From the NCBI GenBank assembly GCA_046049675.1, contig JBJORA010000003.1, positions 1-24,771 on the forward strand: a stretch of 24,771 nt of DNA, in the 5' to 3' direction. The translations under genes and the position numbers were made by a program. The notes beneath the pieces were generated by a model that saw only the letters and a list, made by a program, of their open reading frames with translations, was not told the origin of the DNA and did no database searches. Position 1 is the first letter of the stretch. The number at the start of each line of letters is the position of its first letter. Below, one piece after another: positions 17,446 to 24,771 of the stretch. The stretch comes from CAIXQW01 sp046049675 (GTDB lineage: Bacteria > Bacteroidota > Bacteroidia > Chitinophagales > Chitinophagaceae).

Positions 17446-18390
17446 TTAGTGTTTTTGCTTTGTACAAGGTGTTATATATTGAGCGCTGTAAGAATAAGTT
17501 GACCACGACATGGAGTTGCTATTTACAGTTCTTCGAAACGACTTTATTAAACCCTTTTTGTTGTATCTGTAAAACTCTTGCCACATCGCGCCATTTTCGT
17601 CGTAATAGATACTTATTGCAAGTCTTTGATGCTTATACACCAAAGAAGGCTCAGTATTAGCATTGCGTGTTAATCCCGCTGTTGTTGATTGTCCATCATA
17701 GTAGCGAACTTCATCCCCTTTGCTAGACGTAGATTTCTTAATTCTACCTGTTGATGAGTCGCCAAATTGTTCTTTAAAGTATCTGTTGCAAAAATAGTTT
17801 GATTGTTCATGCTGAGGGCTAATGTATTCAAACCCGCGATAGAATTGAGGTACAGTTCCAAACCTTTCAAAAGCCACTTGGCCTAGATTTTTACTAAATA
17901 ATTGGGGAATGAACTGTAATGTATCGTTTATTCTTGCATAAAAATTATCATCTGTATAACCCCAATAACTAATAACACAAGTCCCGCTGTCTGCAGTAGT
18001 GTTGATATCATATTCCCAGTAACCACCGGGATAAAGGGTAGAATCAAAAACTTTTATATACCTCAATCTGTCTGACACATCGTAGTAGTAAGTTAGAACA
18101 AACATGCTATCTGATGAAGACACCACACACGTGTCGCCAGCTCTGCATTTATAAGAAAAAGTCAAGACAGAAGGGTTTGAACTTGCACTGCCGTATGTTG
18201 TGGTTGTTTTTGTGGAATACCCTGCTCTTGAAATATCATTCCACATTGCAATTTGCTCGAGCCAGCCATACAACTTACCACCCTTTCTACAATGGAGGCA
18301 TGCATTCGCATTGTCTACTTGTAAACCTATTAGAAATACTAAAGAAAAAAAGAAAAACTTAGTCTGTCTAACTGTGGTAGTTTCTAGCAT
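17446..18390 (-). CDS. Secreted protein with YD-like segments, unknown function
   Basis: 314 aa. Signal peptide about 1-30 (KFFFFSLVFLIGLQVDNANA), then CLHC at the mature N-terminus; the lipobox is not convincing, so I call it secreted, not lipid-anchored. The body is rich in Tyr, Ser and Thr. Two stretches, LTYYYDVSDRLRYIKVFDS and ISIYYDENGAMWQEFYRYN, have the Y-x-Y-D-x-x-G/D-R-L spacing of YD/RHS-type or toxin-associated repeats, but this is weak. Further Cys at mid-protein (CRAGDTC) may form disulfides. Immediately upstream (1 bp) lies a 48-codon open frame that could be translated first. Confidence 0.8.
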   Translation of the reverse strand: MLETTTVRQTKFFFFSLVFLIGLQVDNANACLHCRKGGKLYGWLEQIAMWNDISRAGYSTKTTTTYGSASSNPSVLTFSYKCRAGDTCVVSSSDSMFVLTYYYDVSDRLRYIKVFDSTLYPGGYWEYDINTTADSGTCVISYWGYTDDNFYARINDTLQFIPQLFSKNLGQVAFERFGTVPQFYRGFEYISPQHEQSNYFCNRYFKEQFGDSSTGRIKKSTSSKGDEVRYYDGQSTTAGLTRNANTEPSLVYKHQRLAISIYYDENGAMWQEFYRYNKKGLIKSFRRTVNSNSMSWSTYSYSAQYITPCTKQKH

Positions 18391-18690
18391 TTTATATGAG
18401 TTGATCTACAGGAATCATCAATACTTTTTGACGCAACACTGCCATTAGTTCTGCACTCGCTTTGCCATAACTTCCCTTGAAGGTATTTGGGCTTAAGCGT
18501 AGAAAGCACGAGTAATATTTTACAATGCTGCGCTGCATCTTCACGTAAAGATATTCAAATTATTGAGTTGATGTGGCAATACCCATGAATTTTACAAAAT
18601 TGCAATGGCGTGAATAGTTAGTCGTGATGTAGCGGATTAGTCCTTATGCCGCAGGCGTAGCTCTTGTAAATTGTAATTCAATAAGCTCAA
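18391..18690. other. Spacer upstream of the 314-aa secreted protein gene
   Basis: 300 bp. It contains the possible 48-aa frame (18392-18538), a minus-strand promoter candidate TTG (18579-18577)-N23-TATCTTTA (18553-18546), and a stretch (about 18540-18660) that may be a decayed copy of the 94-bp element: CTC..AA.ATTT..-TATCTTTAC lines up with CTCCGAAAATTTACTTATATTTAC. This fourth copy is uncertain. Confidence 0.4.
18392..18538 (-). CDS. Possible 48-aa upstream ORF
   Basis: ATG at 18538, stop TAA at 18394-18392, 1 nt before the ATG of the next gene. The peptide starts MQRSIVKYYSCFLRLSP and ends VLMIPVDQLI. It matches no family I know and has no signal peptide. It begins about 8 nt after a -7-type box (TATCTTTA, 18553-18546) and would be the first reading frame on that transcript. 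A chance frame of this length is quite possible; only the tight coupling to the next gene argues for it. Confidence 0.25.
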   Translation of the reverse strand: MQRSIVKYYSCFLRLSPNTFKGSYGKASAELMAVLRQKVLMIPVDQLI

Positions 18691-19299
18691 CTAATAACGC
18701 AGCCACTTATCATCCACAGATAAAATAAATTTCTCGAAAGCCGTAAAGTTTATTCCCCCATCACGAAAGCTTGTATTTTGACTAATTGAGGTCCCTGTCC
18801 TTGGAAAGTAGTACAAGCGGCTGTCAAGTGTAGTTCTTAGAGACTTGCTTTTGGTGCTATCAATACTTTCCGCAGAGTTTAGGTACATAAAATAACTTGA
18901 CAATGAATCAAACGAATAGTTTGCAGGAAAGGCATTACGGCCGCACTTAATATTAATTCTCTTATTGACCAGCGGCAATTTTATTCGACGTAAATAGATG
19001 CAGGTCACTTTGACAGTTGTATCGTCTAGCTTGCAAATCGAAACCTTGCTAATATACTTAGTAAGAGGCTTCACACAAGTTACCGTCAAACATGGCTGGT
19101 CTACCTGTGAAGCCGAAGCTGCAAATGCTAGTTGAAAAATTAAAAATGTCAGAACAAACCAGCGAAAAACTTTGACCTCAGATAGTTTTCCATTTGACCG
19201 TTTAAGAAAAATAGCAAGGTTGCAACCAATTGATAACATCGCAAGCACGAATAGCGTTAACATATATGCCCTATTCTGAATCTTTGGCTTGTTGCTCAT
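18691..19299 (-). CDS. Membrane-anchored or secreted protein, unknown function
   Basis: 202 aa. Two hydrophobic segments, about 12-32 (YMLTLFVLAMLSIGCNLAIF) and 46-62 (RWFVLTFLIFQLAFAA), the second ending ASASQVDQ like a signal-peptide cleavage site. Either the protein has two membrane helices with a 140-aa outer domain, or a shorter translation start lies inside; no ATG is available near residue 40. The outer part has four early Cys (QPCLTVTCVK, SICKLDD, VTCIYL) that could form disulfides. No family recognised. Copy B of the 94-bp element lies about 100 bp upstream. Confidence 0.72.
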   Translation of the reverse strand: MSNKPKIQNRAYMLTLFVLAMLSIGCNLAIFLKRSNGKLSEVKVFRWFVLTFLIFQLAFAASASQVDQPCLTVTCVKPLTKYISKVSICKLDDTTVKVTCIYLRRIKLPLVNKRINIKCGRNAFPANYSFDSLSSYFMYLNSAESIDSTKSKSLRTTLDSRLYYFPRTGTSISQNTSFRDGGINFTAFEKFILSVDDKWLRY

Positions 19300-19397
19300 T
19301 ATACTTAGTCATTTACGTGTTTTAATATGAAGCAGTAATTACTTTTATGTTTTTTTATAATGTCGTTGACAAGGCGTACGGTGGCAATGGCTCGGGT

Positions 19398-19489
19398 GGA
19401 TTTTGCATTGTAAATGTAAGGTAAAGTTTAGGAGAATATATACGTCGGCACTAAGTTCTGGCAGCTTACATTCAGGAGGCTCGCATAGA
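19398..19489 (-). repeat. 94-bp intergenic upstream element, copy B (diverged)
   Basis: Shares with copies A and C the blocks GGATTTT, ATTGTAAAT-TAAG, GGAGAAT, GGCACTAAG (as in A/C consensus) and CAGGAGGC, with one extra G at about 19421 and more substitutions toward the right end. On the gene strand it has TACATTTA (19418-19411) at the same place as the boxes of A and C. It starts 12 bp after the stop of the upstream gene. Confidence 0.78.
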
Positions 19490-19500
19490 GTTTAATGCTG

Positions 19501-19965
19501 TCAATTAGTTGGTTTACCCCATATTATTTGCCCTTTCAAAGTGTAGAAGTCAGACCCATCAAATGCTCTAAATCCATAGCTTACAAAGCCATCCTCATAG
19601 TGCTTGCAGAGTATGTACATACGAAGTTTTTTATTGGTTGTTCTCAGACTGTCAAGCCGGATAACAGTAGAAAGCATGAACTCACCCGCACACTTGCTAT
19701 ACGCTCGCACTTCATAAGGGTGTGCATCTGATACCCTAAAGGCAATCTTATTCTCTGCCAACGGCAAAATGCTATCTGAGATACTTCGGCTTCCTACTTT
19801 TGAAATTGTTATTGCACTCAAACTCGAGAAGTCGATATCTTTTGATGAAAGCGATACAATTATTGACGGTTTGACAATGCCAGTGAACGATTTGCAGCTA
19901 TGTATACATAAGGTAAAGAATAAAACAAGTAAAATCTTACTTACGGTGTTAAGTATATACCTCAT
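19501..19965 (-). CDS. Predicted lipoprotein, unknown function
   Basis: 154 aa. N-terminus MRYILNTVSKILLVLFFTLCIHSC is a lipoprotein signal with the acylated Cys at 24 (I-H-S-C-K). The mature part is about 130 aa, mostly beta by appearance (TGIVKPSIIVSLSS, KKLRMYILCKHYEDGFVSYGFRAF), without a recognised domain. It does not resemble the other lipoprotein of this cluster beyond the signal. Repeat copy C lies upstream (162 bp from its near edge to the ATG). No -7 box is seen next to the ATG itself, which fits transcription from the copy C box with a leader of about 170 nt. Confidence 0.78.
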   Translation of the reverse strand: MRYILNTVSKILLVLFFTLCIHSCKSFTGIVKPSIIVSLSSKDIDFSSLSAITISKVGSRSISDSILPLAENKIAFRVSDAHPYEVRAYSKCAGEFMLSTVIRLDSLRTTNKKLRMYILCKHYEDGFVSYGFRAFDGSDFYTLKGQIIWGKPTN

Positions 19966-20282
19966 AAAAAACCGCTGAATTCGTTTGATAGGTGTTAATA
20001 ATTTTTGATGAATACTGACCTTAAAAGTAAACGATCATTTGCAATCACTATAGTTGAAATTAGTGAGGTGTATACTCCCTTCTTAATAATGCAACGCTTG
20101 AGGCACATGTAGGTGTTGACTTCAATGAATTTTGAATTGTAAATTTAAGTAAATTTTCGGAGAATACATTTATTGGCAATAAGGTCTAGCAGAGTCCATG
20201 CAGGAGGCAGTGAGGAATTTGTATTCGCAGCTGCGACATCACACTATGGGAAATACATTGCTTGTGCGTAATACAACTTGGT
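19966..20282. other. Spacer upstream of the 154-aa lipoprotein gene
   Basis: 317 bp. It contains repeat copy C (20127-20220), the 12-bp palindrome TCGCAGCTGCGA (20225-20236), and an imperfect inverted repeat GTATTCGCA / TGCGTAATAC (20221-20229 and 20265-20274) just after the stop of the upstream gene. Positions 19966-20126 form an AT-rich leader with no other feature. Confidence 0.6.
20127..20220 (-). repeat. 94-bp intergenic upstream element, copy C
   Basis: Gapless partner of copy A (see 17238-17331). On the gene strand it has TAAATTTA (20147-20140), a -7-type box with A in the last position, preceded by the conserved TTCTCCGAAAATTTACT. No TTG stands at the usual -33 distance in any copy. 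Confidence 0.9.
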
Positions 20283-20864
20283 TTAGTCATGCCGTACTTT
20301 CTTTAATTCATAGTCACAGCTTTCTGTTGGCTGAAAAGTTGCCGTCAAAACTCTTCGGGAATTACTTTGCTTGAAATGAATACTAAGCAACGCTCCGTCA
20401 ATTGAAATATGCGCTAAGAAAAGAACAGCTGTCTTGGTGCTAATAACATCGCCAAGCACTGTGGCTTGTCGCGCAGTCATGTAATACTTATTACCAGACA
20501 CGCCTGAATATATTTTACTACCAAGTAAGCCCAGAGAATCGATTATTATTAGCGTATCAATTTCATTGGAAAAATTTACCCTACACAAATTTAAATTGCG
20601 GGGTGTAAGCGTACTGTCTACAATCAAACTTCTGCCACAATACTGCGCATTCGTATCCTTCACCAAATAGCAGAAATGACCACTAGAGGGATCATAAGAG
20701 TATATCGTATCACAATTATGCGGATGAAATTGAGCTTTCTGACTACGAAGTATAAATGCAAACAAATCGTCTAGCATATAATTAGATGTCACTTGAGCAC
20801 ATGCCGTATTGCAAAAGAAGATAGCCAAGAGCAGCATTTTGATTTTTCTATGTCTGTGCAGCAT
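20283..20864 (-). CDS. Secreted protein, unknown function
   Basis: 193 aa. Signal peptide about 1-23 (KMLLLAIFFCNTACA, cut before QVTSN). The mature part is about 170 aa with Cys residues in NCDTIYSYD, HFCYLVKD, YCGRS and ESCDYEL that may pair. No domain recognised; the fold looks mixed, with a long beta-rich middle (NEIDTLIIIDSLGLLGSKIY). An exact -7 box (TAAATTTG, 20881-20874) ends 9 nt before the ATG, so it seems to have its own promoter in the 41-bp gap behind the 220-aa gene. The upstream repeat found at other genes of the cluster is absent. Confidence 0.78.
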   Translation of the reverse strand: MLHRHRKIKMLLLAIFFCNTACAQVTSNYMLDDLFAFILRSQKAQFHPHNCDTIYSYDPSSGHFCYLVKDTNAQYCGRSLIVDSTLTPRNLNLCRVNFSNEIDTLIIIDSLGLLGSKIYSGVSGNKYYMTARQATVLGDVISTKTAVLFLAHISIDGALLSIHFKQSNSRRVLTATFQPTESCDYELKKVRHD

Positions 20865-20873
20865 GTATTAATT

Positions 20874-20881
20874 CAAATTTA
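20874..20881 (-). promoter_or_regulatory. -7 box of the 193-aa secreted protein gene
   Basis: TAAATTTG on the minus strand, exact TAnnTTTG match, 9 nt before the ATG at 20864. No clear TTG at -33. Confidence 0.45.
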
Positions 20882-20905
20882 TTTATAGATATAGAACAGC
20901 TTACG

Positions 20906-21568
20906 TCATTCACCTTTAACAGGCATTACCTGCACAGCATGTTCTTGGTAGTAATTTTCATTTGCTAAAAAACTTAACAGTAGCCACAAAGCAGTACCAT
21001 ACGTCGTATGTCTATTTAATTCTAGATCGGTCGGGTAAACTTTAAAGCCAACAAATGCAGGATCTTCTAATAATGGTGAAGCTAAAAAAACACTTATGCG
21101 CGTGTAAAATAACTCACGTGTAAAAAAAGGAACGTATGCAGTATCATTTATCTTACTGTAACGTACATTGTCGTACTTTTCCTGCATTGCTGAAGCCTGC
21201 TGTTTTAAGACCAGAAAACTATCTTCCAATAATCGACAAATACGTGTCATATCAGTTGCTAGTGCACTGTCACTCTGCATACTTAACAATCCTTGTTTAT
21301 CCACGCTTGCACAAACAATGAACGCACTATCACCATGAAACTTTATTAGTTTGAGTGGAAATTCAGAGACTACCTTATTATGCAACCAAATGCCTATAAC
21401 AGGCTCTGCTGTTTTAGCCGCTGTGCTTTGTACAATGCTAGAAATTTCTCTCTCATTTAGCCTATTTATCTGAGCCTCTGCTGAATAAGTGATGCAAGCA
21501 AATAAAACTAAAAAAGCATTAAATCTAACATTTACAATTGTGGCGACATTTTGTACAACCTGCATCAT
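20906..21568 (-). CDS. Secreted protein, unknown function
   Basis: 220 aa. Signal peptide about 1-32 (VRFNAFLVLFACITYSAEA, cut before QINRLNERE). A second Met follows directly, and the true start could be either. The mature part begins with a helical stretch (INRLNEREISSIVQSTAAKTAEPVIGIWL) and contains a helix rich in Lys/Gln (RICRLLEDSFLVLKQQASAMQEKYDNV). The C-terminal third has a hydrophobic segment (YGTALWLLLSFLANENYY, about 191-208) that is probably buried rather than membrane-spanning. No family recognised. It lies 134 bp after the 189-aa gene and 41 bp before the 193-aa gene; all read the same way. Confidence 0.76.
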   Translation of the reverse strand: MMQVVQNVATIVNVRFNAFLVLFACITYSAEAQINRLNEREISSIVQSTAAKTAEPVIGIWLHNKVVSEFPLKLIKFHGDSAFIVCASVDKQGLLSMQSDSALATDMTRICRLLEDSFLVLKQQASAMQEKYDNVRYSKINDTAYVPFFTRELFYTRISVFLASPLLEDPAFVGFKVYPTDLELNRHTTYGTALWLLLSFLANENYYQEHAVQVMPVKGE

Positions 21569-21702
21569 TTTTTTACATTAATAAAGCACATCTGCAAGTT
21601 TAAAGGTAAAGGATTTTTAGAAACATCAAACTTAGCATAATTGTAGTTGTTTGTCATTTCCCTCAATTTAATTTTCGCGGAATTCGCTAAGCTAATAATT
21701 CA

Positions 21703-22272
21703 CTAGCGCACAAATAAGAACAAAGAATTACTTCGAGAGAGATGATATGTTGTACCCTCTGACACCTCTACTAGAAGTAATTCCAACTTAATTCTGCCTT
21801 TCGTAGGATTAAACATAAGAAATGCAGGGAAGTCAAACTGAAAATTGCTATCAGGCTTTACAACAACTGAGGACACAGGAATCAATGAGCTTTCTACGTT
21901 AAATGCATCGAGAGGAGATGCCTCATAAGCTTTTGAAAGTGTATTGTAATAGCTTACTGTCAATACGAAATACGTAGTATTACTATCGTTATTGAATATT
22001 TGAGGCTGGTGTATAAGTGGAAAAGTCAATTTGTATGGACACTTGCTAGTGTTAGTTAATGATACGGTTAATCTCTTGGGGTTGCGCATACCATCATCTT
22101 GGTAAACATTTAGCGTGTCACTTTTACATGCTATTAGTAATCTCGGTAATTCACAGTCACATTTTGGACTATCTACTGCAGTGAAACGATAACCCCAAAA
22201 ACTACTATTTGCCTCCGCAGCTACATGCGCAAGCGCCAAGAAACATATTTGCAGCAAAAACTTTTGAAACAT
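21703..22272 (-). CDS. Secreted protein, unknown function
   Basis: 189 aa. Signal peptide about 1-21 (MFQKFLLQICFLALAHVAAEA). The mature protein is beta-rich and of the size of a single Ig-like or immunoglobulin-type sandwich: PKRLTVSLTNTSKCPYKLTFP, TTYFVLTVSYYN, VVVKPDSNFQFDFPAFLMFN and GRIKLELLLVE alternate like strands. Cys pair at PKCDCELP. No named domain recognised; an envelope-exposed binding or structural protein is possible but unproven. First (most upstream) of the seven minus-strand accessory genes, divergent from the BNR-repeat protein gene. Confidence 0.77.
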   Translation of the reverse strand: MFQKFLLQICFLALAHVAAEANSSFWGYRFTAVDSPKCDCELPRLLIACKSDTLNVYQDDGMRNPKRLTVSLTNTSKCPYKLTFPLIHQPQIFNNDSNTTYFVLTVSYYNTLSKAYEASPLDAFNVESSLIPVSSVVVKPDSNFQFDFPAFLMFNPTKGRIKLELLLVEVSEGTTYHLSRSNSLFLFVR

Positions 22273-22370
22273 AAAACACTAAGTTATCACATTTTTTTAC
22301 TTGAACAATCACTGCTGCCGCGTGACTGCCTTAGGGCATTCCTACTAGTCGTGTTTGTAATCTATAAAAC

Positions 22371-22404
22371 TTTGATAAATAATCGTATAAATTCCCTACC
22401 TTAG
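22371..22404 (+). promoter_or_regulatory. Candidate promoter of the BNR-repeat protein gene
   Basis: TTTG (22371-22374), 22-bp spacer, TACCTTAG (22397-22404; one mismatch to TAnnTTTG). It lies about 48 bp before the ATG in the 180-bp divergent gap, which shows nothing else. Confidence 0.4.
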
Positions 22405-22452
22405 TACTACCAATCTAGTCACTCCAACACCTAACTAATTAAATCTTACACG

Positions 22453-24771
22453 ATGAAAACTTTTCTAAGCATTCTTGTATTATTATTTTTAAGTTGTTCA
22501 AATGCGTTTGCTCAACAAGGTTTAACGCGCACTAATGGACCTGAGGGCAGTGATGGCATGCGGCAATTAGCCATAAGCTCTGGCGGCAAAGTATGGATGG
22601 GAGGCGATGAAGGTCTCTACTATAGCAACGACTATGGCGCAACAAGAACACGCGTGCTACCGTCATATAATTATATTCGTGGGCTGTACACGAGCGCAGA
22701 TACAATTATTGTATTCTGCAGCCCTTGGACTCATACGGCATACGACACTTCGTATATAGCTGTATCTACAAGTAACGGCGCACAATGGGATACCATAATA
22801 CCATTTTACAACGATATGTTCATGAGCACGTTAGCCTTTATGCATGGTAAGTTATACGGCTACTATGCCAATGGCACAAAGAATGTACTGAATATCTTTA
22901 CAGGTAATCTTTACAGACAAAATATTGTTCCTGGACATATAGAAGGTCAGATAGCAACTAGCAATTCTAATGCAGTGGTTCTGGGCAGAGACTCGTTTAC
23001 GTATGCTCCGCACATTTTTGTTAGCACAGATGGTTTAGCAACTACCTTTCAGGTACCAAACCCTCCACAATGCACACCAATCGGTGTTTGGATACATGAT
23101 TCAACGATTTATGTTTATGGACCAGACCCCAGCTCTCAAAACAACTTTCCGGAATCAATTGGCATGATTTCCTATAATTTAGGTGCTAGCTATCAACAAC
23201 TTAAATTCGGAGACAGCAATGACGCCGTCTATGGCTTTGCTAACATCAACGACACGCTAATTGCGACACCAACCGACAAGTATTTACAAACTATTGATTC
23301 TGTGTATCTATCTAGTGACGATGGCATTACTTGGCAAGCCATCTATGATACAACTTTAGCAAAAGCAACATATTCGTTCGGCACACAAATTGTTGGCAAT
23401 ACTACTGAACACTTAATGCTACTTGGCTATGATCAACCATCTTACCCAACACCCGTGTTGAGCGAATACAATATGAGCACTGGCGTAGTTACACCTCGTA
23501 TCAATTCGCTTTATCTAACCAATGCCGATCAGTTGTATGCATTTGACACCACCTTGTATGCTACATGCCATAGAGGTATTTTTAAAAGTACCAATGGAGG
23601 AAACTCGTGGACAGATATAAGTCCAAAGCCACTATTTAATGGTACAATGACATTTCTATCAAAACGAGCAGACACACTTGTTATGGCTGGCATAAATAGT
23701 TACTATAATGGCTATTCTCTAAATGATGGTATCACTTGGCAAACTTTTCCAAACACAGGTGCTTCAGCAGGATATTGTACAAATTATATAAAAGGTGTCC
23801 TATTTAATTATACAGAATTTAGCACAGACTTTGGCGCAACTTGGGATAGTTCAATGTGTGGCAATAAATATTTATACACTGGAGCATCTTTTGGCACAGA
23901 CAGTGCTATGTATATTATAGACACTGCTGCTGGTCAGTATCACTTATACGAATTTAACTTTAATACAAGCAACTGGATTGATGTGGGCGCAATAACCTGC
24001 GATGGCGCACCTGCTACAGAGCAAAATTTTAGACCCCTCACCACGCTTGTAAAAGTACACAATCTATGGATGAACGCAAGCTGGGCATTAGGCAATGTTT
24101 TAACCCGCTATAGCCATGATGGTTTAAATTGGTATACAATACAGGCAAAAGGTTTTGGGTATGATTACATCTCACTTGGCAAGCCGATATGGTACAATAA
24201 CGTATACCTTGCAATTGAAGCAAACAGAAACCTCGCATATAGCCTTGACGGCAGCAAATGGTATCGCACAAAATATAGCGAGCAAGCCAATTGGAATACA
24301 AAGCACTCGTTCTCAACAGCAAACCAAATGGCTGTTTGTAAAAATCGCTTGTACGTAGCGCAAAGTTATCGTGGCGTATGGCGCTTTGATGACACCCTTG
24401 GCTTTGTTGGCGGAAAAGCATATCAAGATGCTAATAACAACAATACTTTTGATTTGGGAGATTTGCCTGTATCTAATTTAGCCATTAACTGCGAGGAGCT
24501 ACTTACTTATACTGATAGCGCTGGAAATTACACTTTTCTGGTTAGCAGCTATGGCGATACAATTACTACCAATCTGCAGCACTACTCGCACAACCCCACC
24601 TACCATGTTACTGCTAATACGAACACGCCATATAATTTTGCCATCAATGCTCCAACAATAGTTCATGATGCTGGCGTAGACGTATCAGCTATTGCTAAAC
24701 GACCAGGCTTTACAACAAAGCAATTCATAAAAGTTACTTCATACGGCGACCACACCACAGGCGATAGCTTG
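22453..24771 (+). CDS. Large secreted protein with sortilin/BNR-type repeats, C-terminus beyond the window
   Basis: At least 773 codons with no stop up to the right edge. Signal peptide 1-22 (MKTFLSILVLLFLSCSNAFA, then QQGLT). Repeated S-x-D-x-G-x-[TS]-W-type Asp-box motifs of sortilin/BNR propellers: YSNDYGAT (about 57-64), SSDDGITW (about 287), KSTNGGNSW (about 379-387), SLNDGITW (about 423), STDFGATW (about 457) and YSLDGSKW (about 596). From about 650 an SdrD-B-like segment (GGKAYQDANNNNTFDLGD), then a stretch (NFAINAPTIVHDAGVDVSAI) that precedes the DUF11/DUF7619-like region of T9SS cargo proteins. A sorting domain is therefore expected off the edge. Probable surface or secreted protein; ligand unknown. 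Confidence 0.9.
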   Translation, partial: MKTFLSILVLLFLSCSNAFAQQGLTRTNGPEGSDGMRQLAISSGGKVWMGGDEGLYYSNDYGATRTRVLPSYNYIRGLYTSADTIIVFCSPWTHTAYDTSYIAVSTSNGAQWDTIIPFYNDMFMSTLAFMHGKLYGYYANGTKNVLNIFTGNLYRQNIVPGHIEGQIATSNSNAVVLGRDSFTYAPHIFVSTDGLATTFQVPNPPQCTPIGVWIHDSTIYVYGPDPSSQNNFPESIGMISYNLGASYQQLKFGDSNDAVYGFANINDTLIATPTDKYLQTIDSVYLSSDDGITWQAIYDTTLAKATYSFGTQIVGNTTEHLMLLGYDQPSYPTPVLSEYNMSTGVVTPRINSLYLTNADQLYAFDTTLYATCHRGIFKSTNGGNSWTDISPKPLFNGTMTFLSKRADTLVMAGINSYYNGYSLNDGITWQTFPNTGASAGYCTNYIKGVLFNYTEFSTDFGATWDSSMCGNKYLYTGASFGTDSAMYIIDTAAGQYHLYEFNFNTSNWIDVGAITCDGAPATEQNFRPLTTLVKVHNLWMNASWALGNVLTRYSHDGLNWYTIQAKGFGYDYISLGKPIWYNNVYLAIEANRNLAYSLDGSKWYRTKYSEQANWNTKHSFSTANQMAVCKNRLYVAQSYRGVWRFDDTLGFVGGKAYQDANNNNTFDLGDLPVSNLAINCEELLTYTDSAGNYTFLVSSYGDTITTNLQHYSHNPTYHVTANTNTPYNFAINAPTIVHDAGVDVSAIAKRPGFTTKQFIKVTSYGDHTTGDSL

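Noticed and set aside
16721..22272. Accessory cluster considered as an integron cassette array with attC sites
   Set aside because: The shared 94-bp elements lack the paired RYYYAAC / GTTRRRY core sites and do not fold into a long imperfect palindrome; an ACTTAAC at the end of copy A is absent from B and C. No integrase in the window.
24038..24421. 127-codon minus-strand frame at the right end
   Set aside because: It overlaps the BNR-repeat protein gene in antisense; the plus frame has a signal peptide and repeat motifs and is clearly the coding one.

Overview
The window looks like chromosome from a member of the Bacteroidota, probably Chitinophagales-like. The evidence is a type IX secretion (T9SS) / gliding gene trio (type B sorting-domain adhesin, PorP/SprF, PorE-like OmpA protein), signal peptides ending in A-Q, TAnnTTTG promoter boxes, scarce Shine-Dalgarno sites and a TopA of the Bacteroidota type. 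It is AT-rich, and several genes appear to start at TTG. No tRNA, rRNA, CRISPR array or complete transposase gene was recognised.

Left edge (1-141): the 5' end of a group IIC intron on the minus strand runs out of the window. It sits directly behind the intrinsic terminator of the first gene. Region 166-6433 (minus): a probable operon in the order adhesin -> PorP/SprF -> PorE-like, giving an outer-membrane surface protein, its T9SS partner and a peptidoglycan-anchored periplasmic component. Region 6789-11967 (plus): the housekeeping genes ftsK and topA, each with its own promoter. Region 11968-12775: no gene, but a block of REP-like hairpins, 9-bp units and three copies of a roughly 126-136-bp tandem repeat.

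Region 12776-16218: a SirB1/transglutaminase-like protein, a convergent NlpC/P60 cell-wall hydrolase, and an overlapping pair made of an ECF sigma factor and a membrane protein with a C-terminal TPR (possible anti-sigma factor). At 16403 there is a small antitoxin-like gene without a toxin.

Region 16721-22272 is the accessory part: seven short genes, all on the minus strand, all secreted, lipoprotein or membrane-anchored, unrelated to each other by eye and of unrecognised function. Three of them are preceded by copies of one 94-bp intergenic element that contains a Bacteroidota-type -7 box; a fourth upstream region may hold a decayed copy. This is the best candidate for an undescribed arrangement. 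From 22453 to the right edge (plus) an open reading frame encodes a large secreted protein with sortilin/BNR-type repeats and an SdrD-B-like domain; its C-terminus is outside the window.
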